NCBI GenBank assembly: GCA_927443345.1
Contig: CAKMKJ010000018.1
Location: 1-64,000 of the forward strand
Origin: an uncultured Anaerolineaceae bacterium
Lineage (GTDB): Bacteria; Chloroflexota; Anaerolineae; Anaerolineales; Anaerolineaceae
Length of the DNA: 64,000 nucleotides
Direction: 5' to 3'
A program made the position numbers and the translations under genes. How positions within the stretch are numbered: the stretch's first letter is position 1; each line of letters starts with the position of its first letter. Positions 26,227 to 33,796 of the stretch are shown piece after piece. The notes below the pieces were generated by a model, which had not been told where the DNA came from, made no database searches, and saw only the letters and a program-made list of their open reading frames with translations.

Positions 26227-27291
26227 TCAGACTTTGACTTTAGTAAAACTGGCACTCAAATTCTCTGTTTCTGGTATTACTGCACTTAAATCCCGAAAAT
26301 TTGGAAAAACATCGGACGTCTGCATCTCTATCAGTGGTTTCAATATCATCCCTATAGGCATGATCGCAGGGACAACTCCAGCCTCAAGTATTTGCTTTCG
26401 TCTGGCGTACAAAGTGCTTTTTTCGATCCCCAACTTCTTGCAGGAGTCTTTAACATTATTAGTGGTTGAATTTGTGTTTACTTCTAAGGTGTCTTTGAGA
26501 CGTCGGGCAGTGCGAATATCAAAGTGCTTCAGTAGCTGTTGATATGCAGAATCAATATCTCCTAGTAATCCTCTATCTAGACCTAGCTCCTGCAAATCCT
26601 TGAATAGTACTTCTTGTAATAAAAGGTTGGTTACCTCACCGATGGTGATGTTTTGTTTACCAAATGCTCTTTCTATAGTATTGGTGCTGCTGAAGGAAGA
26701 TTCTTGTCGTAATATTCCTTCCATTTCTCTAGCGCTGGACTCGAGTCCTTTATTGTAAAATTTGACCTCAGCCTTATAGGATTTAATATAGAAACGAACT
26801 CCATTGGGCGATCCGTTCACATCATTATTGGTGTAAACTGCTCTAACCCGATTGGAATACCAAAGTTGTCCAATGCCATAGATGTAATCATTAATGTGAC
26901 TTCCTAGGTCGTAATGGCAGCAGATATCGATCCGAGAAATAATGCCTTCATAAATATCAAAGGTCTCCGGAATCCCTGGGAAGGTTTTGATGATTTTGTT
27001 GAGCAGATTCAAAGCAGTTTTGTAATTTGGAATCAAGTAAGAGTTTGACAAGTGAATAAGTTTTGGAACCGAAGAGATTTCAATAGTTAAAAGTGGATTG
27101 TCGGCATAGTCAGAAGGACGATATTTTAGTATGACGGTGGCTGTTCCAATGATCCTCTTTATTTTGTACGACTCGTTCAGTTTTCTTTCTGACTTTGAGT
27201 TGTTCCATTCAGTGGAAAATTTTAGCCAATCATCTCCTAACTTTTTTGGATCAAGTTGAATATGGTATTTCAGGTGAAGAGTGTCGAGCAT
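26227..27291 (-). CDS. Replication initiator, filamentous-phage gene II/X-like
   Basis: A 354-residue protein likely to nick DNA and start rolling-circle replication. By eye it shares the layout of phage f1/M13 gpII: an opening DTLHLKY (gpII: DMLVLRL), an acidic-to-SVPKL stretch (gpII: EIKASPAKVL), ISRID at 118-122 (identical in gpII), and FYNKGLE around Tyr179 where gpII has AYLKHVE with its nicking Tyr197. A C-terminal helix-turn-helix-like segment (SCKKLGIEKSTLYARRK, about 283-299) is added. AGGAGA precedes the ATG. A repeated 13-base motif and a palindrome lie within the gene. Confidence 0.7.
   Translation of the reverse strand: MLDTLHLKYHIQLDPKKLGDDWLKFSTEWNNSKSERKLNESYKIKRIIGTATVILKYRPSDYADNPLLTIEISSVPKLIHLSNSYLIPNYKTALNLLNKIIKTFPGIPETFDIYEGIISRIDICCHYDLGSHINDYIYGIGQLWYSNRVRAVYTNNDVNGSPNGVRFYIKSYKAEVKFYNKGLESSAREMEGILRQESSFSSTNTIERAFGKQNITIGEVTNLLLQEVLFKDLQELGLDRGLLGDIDSAYQQLLKHFDIRTARRLKDTLEVNTNSTTNNVKDSCKKLGIEKSTLYARRKQILEAGVVPAIMPIGMILKPLIEMQTSDVFPNFRDLSAVIPETENLSASFTKVKV
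26727..26748. repeat. 13-base motif beside a 12-bp palindrome inside rep
   Basis: CTCTAGCGCTGGA (26727-26739) overlaps the perfect palindrome GGACTCGAGTCC (26737-26748). Exact copies of the 13-mer occur at 33670-33682 and 33784-33796 in the opposite orientation. The location in the codons just after the presumed catalytic Tyr suggests a Rep-recognition or nick site. Confidence 0.55.
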
Positions 27292-27373
27292 CCAAATCTC
27301 CTATAAAAAATCTAACCTCAAGTCGTAAAGTTCAGATATTTGTTGAATTGCATTTTGTTCATCGATATAAAAA

Positions 27374-27401
27374 TAGTCTTGGATTATTAAGTCCAAGACT
27401 A
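27374..27401 (-). terminator. Hairpin before rep
   Basis: TAGTCTTGGA / TCCAAGACTA form a perfect 10-bp stem with an 8-base loop, followed on the minus strand by TTTTTATA. It lies between the upstream 285-codon gene and rep. Confidence 0.85.
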
Positions 27402-27426
27402 CTTTACATTTTTTTGTTGGCAAAAA

Positions 27427-28284
27427 CTATGGGAAAAATTGATCTAAATCCCCCAGGGTTGCAGGTAAGGGATTGAAATATCTCGGATTACTTAATTGGC
27501 GAAGTAACATCAAAGCAGTTAGTATTTGCCATTTTTCAACGTACCGGGAATACTTTTTTTTGTCTAATGGATATGACTTATAAAGTAAATTTATGATAAA
27601 AGACCGTGATTCATACAGTTCAAAAAAATGAAGGAGATCTAAGCTTTTCCCACTAAGCTTTATTTCTTTATTGCTAATTACTTTTGAAAAGCTTCGCACG
27701 TATTCCCTAACTTTATCTTGTTCAAAGGGTCCAAAATCCGGTTTCCAGGGAAGTTTTCCTTGATGTAATTCGGTTTCAGCTTTTTCTTTCCAAGAAACTA
27801 TTTCTTCTTCTACAAAGCCAAATGCAAATAAAAAATTATGAAAATATAATAGAAAACGATCGGGATCAATTATTCGATACTCTTGGACTACTTGTAAACC
27901 AATACTCATGATAACCATCAATTCTAAATTAAGAAATTTGGCTAATTCCCCATAGCCTAAACCATGAACTTTGTGCAACTCATAAACGAATTGACGATAA
28001 TCAAATGCATAGCCTGTAGAACTGCCTTGCATCGAAGCTAAATCATCCCGAACCTTTTCTATTTTCTTCCAATCTTGAATAATGTCTTTTTTAGTTGTAT
28101 TGGGGGTAATAAAAATTATCGAGTAACACTCCAAAATATTAATTTTCGGTGTTACACATCCCGAAATATAAACATGACCTAAGTTTGAAATCTTAGTGAT
28201 ATGTGCATTCCAAGTATCATCTTCCTTTGGTACTTCATATGAATCAGGTATATCTCTGCCAGGAATTGATTTCTTAAAAAACAC
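27427..28284 (-). CDS. Element protein of unknown function
   Basis: A 285-residue cytoplasmic protein starting with GTG at 28284 behind AGAGG. I do not recognise a family. The N-terminal 80 residues look strand-rich; the rest is predominantly helical with aromatic residues (LLYFHNFLFAFGFVEEEIVSWKEKAE). No Cys/His cluster, nucleotide-binding or nuclease motif is visible. Its place directly before rep suggests a role in replication or maintenance. Confidence 0.6.
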   Translation of the reverse strand: MFFKKSIPGRDIPDSYEVPKEDDTWNAHITKISNLGHVYISGCVTPKINILECYSIIFITPNTTKKDIIQDWKKIEKVRDDLASMQGSSTGYAFDYRQFVYELHKVHGLGYGELAKFLNLELMVIMSIGLQVVQEYRIIDPDRFLLYFHNFLFAFGFVEEEIVSWKEKAETELHQGKLPWKPDFGPFEQDKVREYVRSFSKVISNKEIKLSGKSLDLLHFFELYESRSFIINLLYKSYPLDKKKYSRYVEKWQILTALMLLRQLSNPRYFNPLPATLGDLDQFFP

Positions 28285-28390
28285 TATTAACCTCTCTTAA
28301 AAAGAAGAATTTAAAAGCAAGCATTATTAGAAGATTATAGAGCAAATGCTAACTTCTCGTTTTTATACAATTTTATAAACCTCAATTGGT

Positions 28391-29179
28391 TTAAAGATCA
28401 ACTTTACTTATGATCTCTCTAGCCACTTCATGAATCCTGGTCAATGAATTTGTAAAATCTCCACTTTTTAGTCCTTGCAGCGCTAAGTAATTAGGGCTTT
28501 TCAAATCTTCAATGCCAAAATACTTTGACACAACAAACGCTACGGATTCTGCCTCCAACTCTTTGATCGAACGATCAGATAAACAATTACCATCCTGGTG
28601 CATCAACTCATGGGCAAGCTCATGGATCAGGGTCTTGGTTCCAGCGCAAGAGTCAATTTCAATCAAACCACCCTTACTGACGCCTTGAACTTCTCCGGGA
28701 AGATCTTTGAAGATAACTTCAATGCTTTTGCTTTTTGCAAATGCTATCAATTTATTCCTCAAATTCTCGTTCTGTTCAGGTGACTTCCAATCCGGAGTCG
28801 GTGGCAAAGGATCGCCAGCAGTTTGCGAAACATCGAAGACATGAACAATCCGAAAACCACTTATTACCTTTGGAGAGTCTTCTTTATCAGGATTCTCTTT
28901 ATAAACCATGGGTGCAAAAATCGGGATGCCGCGTTCCCCCTTTTTAACGAATCGGTTCATTTTCTTCCAGGTTTGGAAGCCAGCAACGTTAGTCGCATCA
29001 GGTTTTGTAAGCATGATCAACAGCACATTGTTTGGGCTGTATTTGTGGAACTTTGAAGCAAACACAAGATACTTTTGCATGGCTTCTGACCGTCTTGCTT
29101 CATCGGTCTCTAACGCTAAAGTCTCAAGGTAGCCAGTAATCTTCTTTTGTAAGTCATGAGCATTAGTTTGTGTTTCCAT
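28391..29179 (-). CDS. ArdC-like antirestriction protein
   Basis: A 262-residue protein. The N-terminal half resembles the ssDNA-binding ArdC domain (YSPNNVLLIMLTKPDATNVAGFQTWKKMNRFVKKGERGIPIFAP), the second half is a metallopeptidase-type domain with HELAHELMH and a distal Glu in ELEAESVAFVV. ArdC proteins shield incoming DNA from host restriction. The ATG at 29179 has GGAGG six bases upstream. The upstream in-frame ATG at 29191 overlaps that site and is rejected. Confidence 0.88.
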   Translation of the reverse strand: METQTNAHDLQKKITGYLETLALETDEARRSEAMQKYLVFASKFHKYSPNNVLLIMLTKPDATNVAGFQTWKKMNRFVKKGERGIPIFAPMVYKENPDKEDSPKVISGFRIVHVFDVSQTAGDPLPPTPDWKSPEQNENLRNKLIAFAKSKSIEVIFKDLPGEVQGVSKGGLIEIDSCAGTKTLIHELAHELMHQDGNCLSDRSIKELEAESVAFVVSKYFGIEDLKSPNYLALQGLKSGDFTNSLTRIHEVAREIISKVDL

Positions 29180-29198
29180 CTTATCCTCCATATAGAAA

Positions 29199-29234
29199 AA
29201 GCCAGAGAAGGCTAATTGAAACCCTCTCTGGCTT
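29199..29234 (-). terminator. Hairpin before the ardC-like gene
   Basis: AAGCCAGAGA / TCTCTGGCTT pair over 10 bp, followed on the minus strand by TTTTTCTAT and immediately by the GGAGG of the next gene. Confidence 0.85.
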
Positions 29235-29251
29235 GGATTAGGGTACTACTT

Positions 29252-29608
29252 TCAGATGTACATGCCGAAAGGCAACTCACCATCTTTGATCATGTCTGCG
29301 ACCTTCTTAGCTGTCTGAATGGCAATTTCATTTCTTGGATCGGTGTGTTCCTGTTCTGCGAGACCGCAAATGATCCCGAAGGCAAAACAGATCACCAATC
29401 GCTGCATTGTTCGATGAGTGAACCGCAGATCAAGACCAACTTTCTTCCCTTCCGGGAACCCCTTGCCTCCAAGGTTCAAAAATTCGTCTAGAAGCTTGGT
29501 GAAATTAATTAGGCTCATGGACATAGCAATGGTATAGGTGCTGATCGATTCATTAGTACTGGAGGTTGAGTTCAATTGTTTCAATTGAATTTCGGTGTCT
29601 GAAGTCAT
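29252..29608 (-). CDS. Element protein of unknown function
   Basis: A 118-residue protein. Its ATG overlaps the TAA of the HIRAN gene by one base, so it is translationally coupled to it. A hydrophobic helix-like stretch (VICFAFGIICGLAEQE) lies near the middle, but there is no signal peptide. The N-terminus is rich in Ser/Thr. No family recognised. Confidence 0.6.
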   Translation of the reverse strand: MTSDTEIQLKQLNSTSSTNESISTYTIAMSMSLINFTKLLDEFLNLGGKGFPEGKKVGLDLRFTHRTMQRLVICFAFGIICGLAEQEHTDPRNEIAIQTAKKVADMIKDGELPFGMYI

Positions 29609-30039
29609 TAGTCCTCCCAGTCAAATTGATGTTTCGTGTGTCTTCGTTGGGTATCAGTCAACTTTGGAATCTTAAATGAGATTACTAACCCAAGTGCGAA
29701 GTCGTCAAAACTTCCACCAGTTAAAAGAGTCACTTTTACTTTAACTGGTCGGTCGCATTTATCAAAATATGGAGCAAGGTTACATGCAAGGTACTTGTTC
29801 AGGTAGCCAAGTTGTTCCCCATTGTTCCTTGTCACCATGATCGCATTAGCGTCAAAGGGGTTGATTGTTTCTCTTTCAAGCCAGATCCGATCTCCCATTT
29901 GGACTTTAGCTACCACCTCCTGGCGATCCGCGAAGGTCAAACCCACGACCCGAGTTGTGATAACTCTGCCATGAATCTTGGATTCGGGAGTTACGACGAG
30001 CTTGGGTTGAACAGTTAGACTTACAGATTGATTAGCCAT
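29608..30039 (-). CDS. Stand-alone HIRAN-domain protein
   Basis: A 143-residue protein that is essentially a HIRAN domain (about residues 25-95: VVGLTFADRQEVVAKVQMGD, then NPFDANAIMVTRNNGEQLGYLNK). HIRAN domains bind single-stranded 3' DNA ends and are usually fused to helicases or nucleases; alone they occur mainly in mobile elements. A DNA-end or replication-fork-binding role is inferred. AAGGAGA precedes the ATG. Confidence 0.85.
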   Translation of the reverse strand: MANQSVSLTVQPKLVVTPESKIHGRVITTRVVGLTFADRQEVVAKVQMGDRIWLERETINPFDANAIMVTRNNGEQLGYLNKYLACNLAPYFDKCDRPVKVKVTLLTGGSFDDFALGLVISFKIPKLTDTQRRHTKHQFDWED

Positions 30040-30063
30040 TGCATCTCTCCTTTTTAAACAGAA

Positions 30064-30091
30064 AAAGGGCAGCCATGATTGACTGCCCTTT
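30064..30091 (-). terminator. Hairpin before the HIRAN gene
   Basis: AAAGGGCAG / CTGCCCTTT, 9 bp, continuing on the minus strand as TTTTTCTGTTT and then the ribosome-binding site of the HIRAN gene. Confidence 0.85.
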
Positions 30092-30099
30092 GGTTATGC

Positions 30100-30279
30100 C
30101 TATTGTTCCAGGCATTTAATGATCAGTACTCCAACTTGTGGATTGGTTATTACTACATGTCTTTCTGGAATCAAACCTGCAGTAACAAGCCATTTACCTT
30201 CAAGCCGGATCTGTGCTTTGAGATTCTTCTTGCGATGCTCACCAACCGATACAATTTTCAAGACTCTTTTCATGGTCAT
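30100..30279 (-). CDS. SymE-like protein
   Basis: A 59-residue protein resembling SymE-type toxins of AbrB-like fold: a basic N-terminus, then LKAQIRLEGKWLVTAGLIPERHVVI, which matches the xxLxGxWLxxAGF core of that family, and a closing VLIIKCLE strand. Its ATG overlaps the TGA of the upstream gene (ATGA). SymE of E. coli is an SOS-induced toxin; here the function is unproven and an antisense RNA antitoxin was not identified. Confidence 0.7.
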   Translation of the reverse strand: MTMKRVLKIVSVGEHRKKNLKAQIRLEGKWLVTAGLIPERHVVITNPQVGVLIIKCLEQ

Positions 30280-30626
30280 CGTCCGTTGCACCAGTGACCA
30301 TCCTGTGTCTTATGGGCATACCAGCTTCGATTGTTTTTCTGGTAAAGGCGCATTTCACAATGATGCCTTCGACATATGGATTCGCCTTTGACATCCTCAT
30401 CTTGAGACTGAGCATTTGAGTTGTTACGGACAACCGGAGAGCATTGAGTTTCTTTCAGTCGCTCAATGACCAATTGTCCTTTTCGCATCACTTCCGTGCC
30501 TGACGCTGCTTCAAGTGATAATTGACACACGAAGCCACTTGGGTCAACGTACTTTACTGTCCAGACTGCGCTTGTGTCGAGATCGGGAACATATTGCTCG
30601 GGAATTAGATGTGAATTTTCTGACAT
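30276..30626 (-). CDS. Small Zn-finger protein
   Basis: A 116-residue protein. The C-terminal 35 residues hold a Cys/His cluster (C-R-R-H-H-C, then a Tyr-Ala-His and a final W-C-N-G) resembling the treble-clef fingers found in many phage and plasmid proteins that bind single-stranded DNA. The N-terminal half is a short strand-rich region. It is coupled to the SymE-like gene downstream. AAAGGA precedes the ATG at 30626. Confidence 0.65.
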   Translation of the reverse strand: MSENSHLIPEQYVPDLDTSAVWTVKYVDPSGFVCQLSLEAASGTEVMRKGQLVIERLKETQCSPVVRNNSNAQSQDEDVKGESICRRHHCEMRLYQKNNRSWYAHKTQDGHWCNGR

Positions 30627-30650
30627 AGATATCCTTTCTTAAAACAAAAA

Positions 30651-30679
30651 GAGCGTTCTCCACTTGCAGAAGAACGCTC
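30651..30679 (-). terminator. Hairpin before the Zn-finger gene at 30626
   Basis: GAGCGTTCT / AGAACGCTC, a perfect 9-bp stem, followed on the minus strand by TTTTTGTTTT. Confidence 0.88.
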
Positions 30680-30692
30680 AAGATTGAATTGA

Positions 30693-30992
30693 TTAGATCA
30701 ATGATTCAGAACAGTCATCACAGACTGAACGAATGTCATCCCAAACCTCACCATTAGAAAAATGGAATCCACCTATTGTGGAAATGTGTTGATGATGACA
30801 CTTCGACTCCTCAAGCAACCGTACAAACTCAGGCAGCTCAACCCATTTACCTTCCGTGCCTGAACCTTCACAAGAGGGGCAAGGACGATGCCTGATGTAT
30901 GAATTACCTCTGGAATCGAGGTCTGCTCCAATAGGCAAATAGGCTTCACCATCACAACGCTGACACTTGGTTAGCACACGAACCTTAACCAT
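30693..30992 (-). CDS. DnaJ-type Zn-finger protein
   Basis: A 99-residue protein with two CxxC pairs in the first half (CQRCDG and CPSCEGSG), as in the Cys-rich repeats of DnaJ, plus a later C/H cluster (CHHQH, CDDC). It probably binds zinc and could bind nucleic acid or protein. The ATG at 30992 is selected because GGAGG stands seven bases upstream; a longer frame from 31028 would run across the hairpin and that ribosome-binding site. Confidence 0.7.
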   Translation of the reverse strand: MVKVRVLTKCQRCDGEAYLPIGADLDSRGNSYIRHRPCPSCEGSGTEGKWVELPEFVRLLEESKCHHQHISTIGGFHFSNGEVWDDIRSVCDDCSESLI

Positions 30993-31022
30993 ATAAACAT
31001 CCTCCTTCTGGTTTAAGACAAA

Positions 31023-31049
31023 ATTCAAGCCTATAAACCGGGCTTGAAT
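31023..31049 (-). terminator. Hairpin before the DnaJ-type Zn-finger gene
   Basis: ATTCAAGCC / GGCTTGAAT, a perfect 9-bp stem with a 9-base loop, followed on the minus strand by TTTTGTCTT and the next ribosome-binding site. Confidence 0.85.
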
Positions 31050-31067
31050 CGGTCTCCTGGAGCAGAT

Positions 31068-31268
31068 CTAATGCCTTGTTGTGTATGTATTCCAAGGCTG
31101 ATAATCTGTTTGGATGTTATCAAATTGAAGGTGGTTTCGATTTGCTGGAACATCCACTTGATTATTTGGTGAGTCATTGTCCATGATACAAGACCCCGGA
31201 TCCAGGCACACAACATGAAACTTATCCTGACAAGCTCGACATAACCATGATGGTTTTCTTTCCGGCAT
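31068..31268 (-). CDS. Small Cys-containing element protein
   Basis: A 66-residue protein chosen over a longer overlapping frame (31031-31285) because AGGAGGG lies just before its ATG and because a Cys/His pattern (CRACQDKFHVVC) is visible near the N-terminus. The rest is polar and Asn/Asp-rich. Function unknown; probably zinc-binding. Confidence 0.6.
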   Translation of the reverse strand: MPERKPSWLCRACQDKFHVVCLDPGSCIMDNDSPNNQVDVPANRNHLQFDNIQTDYQPWNTYTTRH

Positions 31269-31296
31269 AAACCCTCCTTAAACAAAAAGGACCCAA

Positions 31297-31312
31297 TCTC
31301 TAAGTTTAGAGA
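31297..31312 (-). terminator. Hairpin before the 66-codon gene
   Basis: TCTCTAA / TTAGAGA, 7 bp with a two-base loop, followed after a short GC stretch by TTTTTGTTT and AGGAGGG on the minus strand. Confidence 0.7.
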
Positions 31313-31345
31313 CCAGGCAACGATAACAAAGTTTTATTTTATTTA

Positions 31346-31432
31346 TTACTTATTTCGTGAATTGGAAATCTTGTCGACGATTGCGGCAATAAGAAATGCC
31401 ACAAACACAAATACAAGGACGATCGCATCCAT
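31346..31432 (-). CDS. 28-residue single-span membrane peptide
   Basis: A tiny gene with a near-perfect ribosome-binding site (AGGAGGTGA) five bases before the ATG at 31432. The product is MDAIVLVFVFVAFLIAAI followed by a basic tail VDKISNSRNK. A single membrane helix and a positively charged cytoplasmic end are evident. The length and build resemble small membrane toxins, KdpF-like peptides, or minor coat proteins of filamentous phages (pVII, pIX), but no family can be assigned. Confidence 0.65.
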   Translation of the reverse strand: MDAIVLVFVFVAFLIAAIVDKISNSRNK

Positions 31433-31463
31433 ATATCTCACCTCCTTTCCGTATAACAAAAAT

Positions 31464-31484
31464 CCCGACCAAGGTTCCGTCGGG
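31464..31484 (-). terminator. Hairpin before the 28-codon gene
   Basis: CCCGAC / GTCGGG with a 9-base loop, followed on the minus strand by ATTTTTGTT and then the AGGAGGTGA ribosome-binding site. Confidence 0.8.
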
Positions 31485-31833
31485 TTGATATGATTGCTGA
31501 TCAAGCAGTGACCAGCTATGCAGTTTTTTGATCCCCTATGTTCACTCCTAGTTACTTTTACTAACTATATAGTCCTCAAAAACTCAGGATGATAATTTAT
31601 TCTATTTTGTATTTTCGAGTTGATTGTTTGGTTTGATTAACTACTGAATCCAATATGTAGTATATATTAAATTTTTCATGACAATGATGGGATAGTAATT
31701 TGCTCTTTATCGTATAAAAATATATTTGTTGGACTAAAAATAGAAATCTTCACTTTTGTTTACAGAAAACAATTATTGGTTAAAAAAATTCAAGTTTAAA
31801 AGCAATTAAATTACTTCTTTCAATATGTAAGAA
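31485..31833. other. AT-rich noncoding region upstream of the small-gene array
   Basis: About 350 very AT-rich bases without a supported gene. It contains the inverted repeat TAGTTA/TAACTA (31549-31567) and several TATAAT-like words, and probably holds the promoter of the minus-strand small-gene array. Confidence 0.5.
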
Positions 31834-31867
31834 AACAAGCCAGTCTATAATTTTAGATTGGCTTGTT
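31834..31867 (-). terminator. Terminator after the 165-codon gene
   Basis: AACAAGCCAGTCTA / TAGATTGGCTTGTT pair over 14 bp with one G-U, followed on the minus strand by TTTTCTT. Confidence 0.88.
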
Positions 31868-31897
31868 ATTAATAATTATCTAGAAGGATTAACCGGT

Positions 31898-32395
31898 TCA
31901 GTTTTTCTTATTAAACTCAATGTATTCCTCTCCAAGATATTCAAAAGCTAGATGCCAATCACCACCTTTAGTACATAATGCACTATATTCCGAAGGTTTT
32001 AGATCAAACTTTTCTTGAAAATAATTTGCAAAATATCTTTCCCGATCTGAAACTTCATTATCCATTAGTCCTACACATGTGATTTCTATTAATAATTTTT
32101 CTTGCTTTTCTCGATCATCTTTAATAAAACTTAAAATTCGATCTAAAACAGGCTCAAGAGAGTCATCTAAAGTATTATTGTTTAATTTCTCCCAGAACAA
32201 TTTATTTGAATAATCAATTTCTTCTACAGAAAATCCCCATTGTAATAAAAAAAGTTTTATTACAGCATCAACAATGTCACCCTTTATATCTGATTTCGTT
32301 TCATTATCAGGTATTTCCATATTTCGCATAAAATGAAAATAATCAACTCCAAATAGTATTTTTCCGTTTGGTTTTACAGCAGTGTTTTCACTCAT
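31898..32395 (-). CDS. Possible TerB-like partner of the AAA+ ATPase
   Basis: A 165-residue, mostly helical acidic protein. The stretch EITCVGLMDNEVSDRERYFANYF recalls the TerB-type motif in which a helix ends in D-x-E-V-S-xx-E, but the match is partial. Its ATG lies inside the last codons of the AAA+ gene (8-base overlap), so the two products are made together and likely interact. Function unknown. Confidence 0.6.
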   Translation of the reverse strand: MSENTAVKPNGKILFGVDYFHFMRNMEIPDNETKSDIKGDIVDAVIKLFLLQWGFSVEEIDYSNKLFWEKLNNNTLDDSLEPVLDRILSFIKDDREKQEKLLIEITCVGLMDNEVSDRERYFANYFQEKFDLKPSEYSALCTKGGDWHLAFEYLGEEYIEFNKKN

Positions 32396-33476
32396 TTTTC
32401 TTCTCTCCCTTATTAGTAATTGAGGTTTGAATTACCTTTGTGTCCGATTGAGTCACAAAGGGAATATCACTTGGTAGGATTACTCGCAATTCTTCGGAAG
32501 TTGGATCATTGATAGTGGTTCCAATTCTGAGAGCTTGATTCTTGATTACAGATTCAAACAAATTGCGTACATAACGAGCATTACCGAAAGATTTATCCCT
32601 TATTGCATAGTTGTAATCAATAGCGGTAAATACGTATTCCAATGCTTCTTCTGTTGGAGAATAATTTTCTTTGACACATAACCGTTTGAAAATCTCAGCC
32701 ATTTCTTGTGGGACATAATCGTCGAAATGAATATATGTGCTAAACCGACTTTTTAGACCCTCATTTGATGACAAAAATTTCCCCATAGGTTCAGGGTAAC
32801 CAGCAACGATTACCACAAAATCATCCCGGTGGTCTTCCATTCTTTTTAATAAGGTAGAAATTGCTTCCTCCCCATAGTCCCACGGAGAATCTTCACCTTT
32901 TGATAGGGAATATGCTTCATCAATAAAAAGTATTCCCCCTAAAGCGTCTTTGATTTTTTCATCAGTTTTTATTGCTGTCTGTCCGACATAACCACCAATT
33001 AGACCTGAGCGATCAGTTTCTACGAGATGCCCTTTTGAAAGGAGTCCCATGGCTGCAAGCATCTGACCATATAGACGTGCGATTGTTGTCTTTCCTGTCC
33101 CAGGACTTCCATAAAACACACTATGCAGAGATGGCTTTGTAATTGAAATTTTCTTTTGTCGTCTTAATTCCTGCACTCTGACAAATTGTAAAAGTGCTTT
33201 TATCTCACCTTTAACCGTATCTAATCCAACCAGATTATCCAACTCAATAATGAGTTCATTTATTGACTTAGTTTCTATTTTTACTTCGGATTTAACAGAA
33301 ATATCTGATTTTGTTACTTGGTTTTGGTTTTGTACAACCTCCTCTTTTTGAGGTGATTGTTGAACTAGTGTTGAATAGATATCATATGGATCATTTGTAA
33401 TTGTTGGTTTTATTTCATCTTTTTTGATTTCATTTGAATCGTCAGAATCCCCATAACCTTTAAATTTATCCATCAT
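32388..33476 (-). CDS. CbbX/SpoVK-type AAA+ ATPase
   Basis: A 362-residue ATPase from the ATG at 33476, chosen because GAGGAGGG precedes it; an upstream in-frame start at 33524 is poorer. A polar, Gln-rich N-terminal tail (1-70) precedes the AAA+ core: LVGLDTVKGEIKALL, Walker A GSPGTGKT (123-130), Walker B ILFIDEA (182-188), and an arginine-finger region GLKSRF. The pattern matches the CbbX/SpoVK/EccA group, whose members remodel protein complexes. It is not of the Zot type used in filamentous-phage assembly. Confidence 0.88.
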   Translation of the reverse strand: MMDKFKGYGDSDDSNEIKKDEIKPTITNDPYDIYSTLVQQSPQKEEVVQNQNQVTKSDISVKSEVKIETKSINELIIELDNLVGLDTVKGEIKALLQFVRVQELRRQKKISITKPSLHSVFYGSPGTGKTTIARLYGQMLAAMGLLSKGHLVETDRSGLIGGYVGQTAIKTDEKIKDALGGILFIDEAYSLSKGEDSPWDYGEEAISTLLKRMEDHRDDFVVIVAGYPEPMGKFLSSNEGLKSRFSTYIHFDDYVPQEMAEIFKRLCVKENYSPTEEALEYVFTAIDYNYAIRDKSFGNARYVRNLFESVIKNQALRIGTTINDPTSEELRVILPSDIPFVTQSDTKVIQTSITNKGEKKNE

Positions 33477-33669
33477 GCTAATTCCCTCCTCGCATTTATC
33501 AATAATATAAAAAGTATATTTCAATAAAAAATTGATGTCAAATGAATCTGATACTATTCTTTTCTTAAACTTTATTTTCGTCTATCGCTAGAGAAAATGA
33601 ACTTAATTGTCTTGAATTTTGTACTTCTATATTTATGATTGTCAAGATGTATTAGCCAGTTTCTAGCTC

Positions 33670-33682
33670 TCCAGCGCTAGAG
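33670..33682 (-). repeat. 13-base motif, copy 2
   Basis: Exact reverse copy of CTCTAGCGCTGGA, upstream of the AAA+ gene. Confidence 0.75.
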
Positions 33683-33783
33683 TCGATCTATTTTTCCGTT
33701 TATTCCCGAATTATCCCTAATAATCAACATTGTTAAAAAGTGATATCTTTTTTTGTATTGGTATTCACATTTTCAATTCTTTA

Positions 33784-33796
33784 TCCAGCGCTAGAG
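33784..33796 (-). repeat. 13-base motif, copy 3
   Basis: Exact reverse copy of CTCTAGCGCTGGA, 114 bases from copy 2 and just downstream of the stop of the 118-codon gene. Confidence 0.75.

Noticed and set aside
31031-31285. An 84-codon minus-strand frame
   Set aside because: It overlaps a 66-codon frame with a much better ribosome-binding site and a Cys/His motif, and it would run through the hairpin at 31023-31049.
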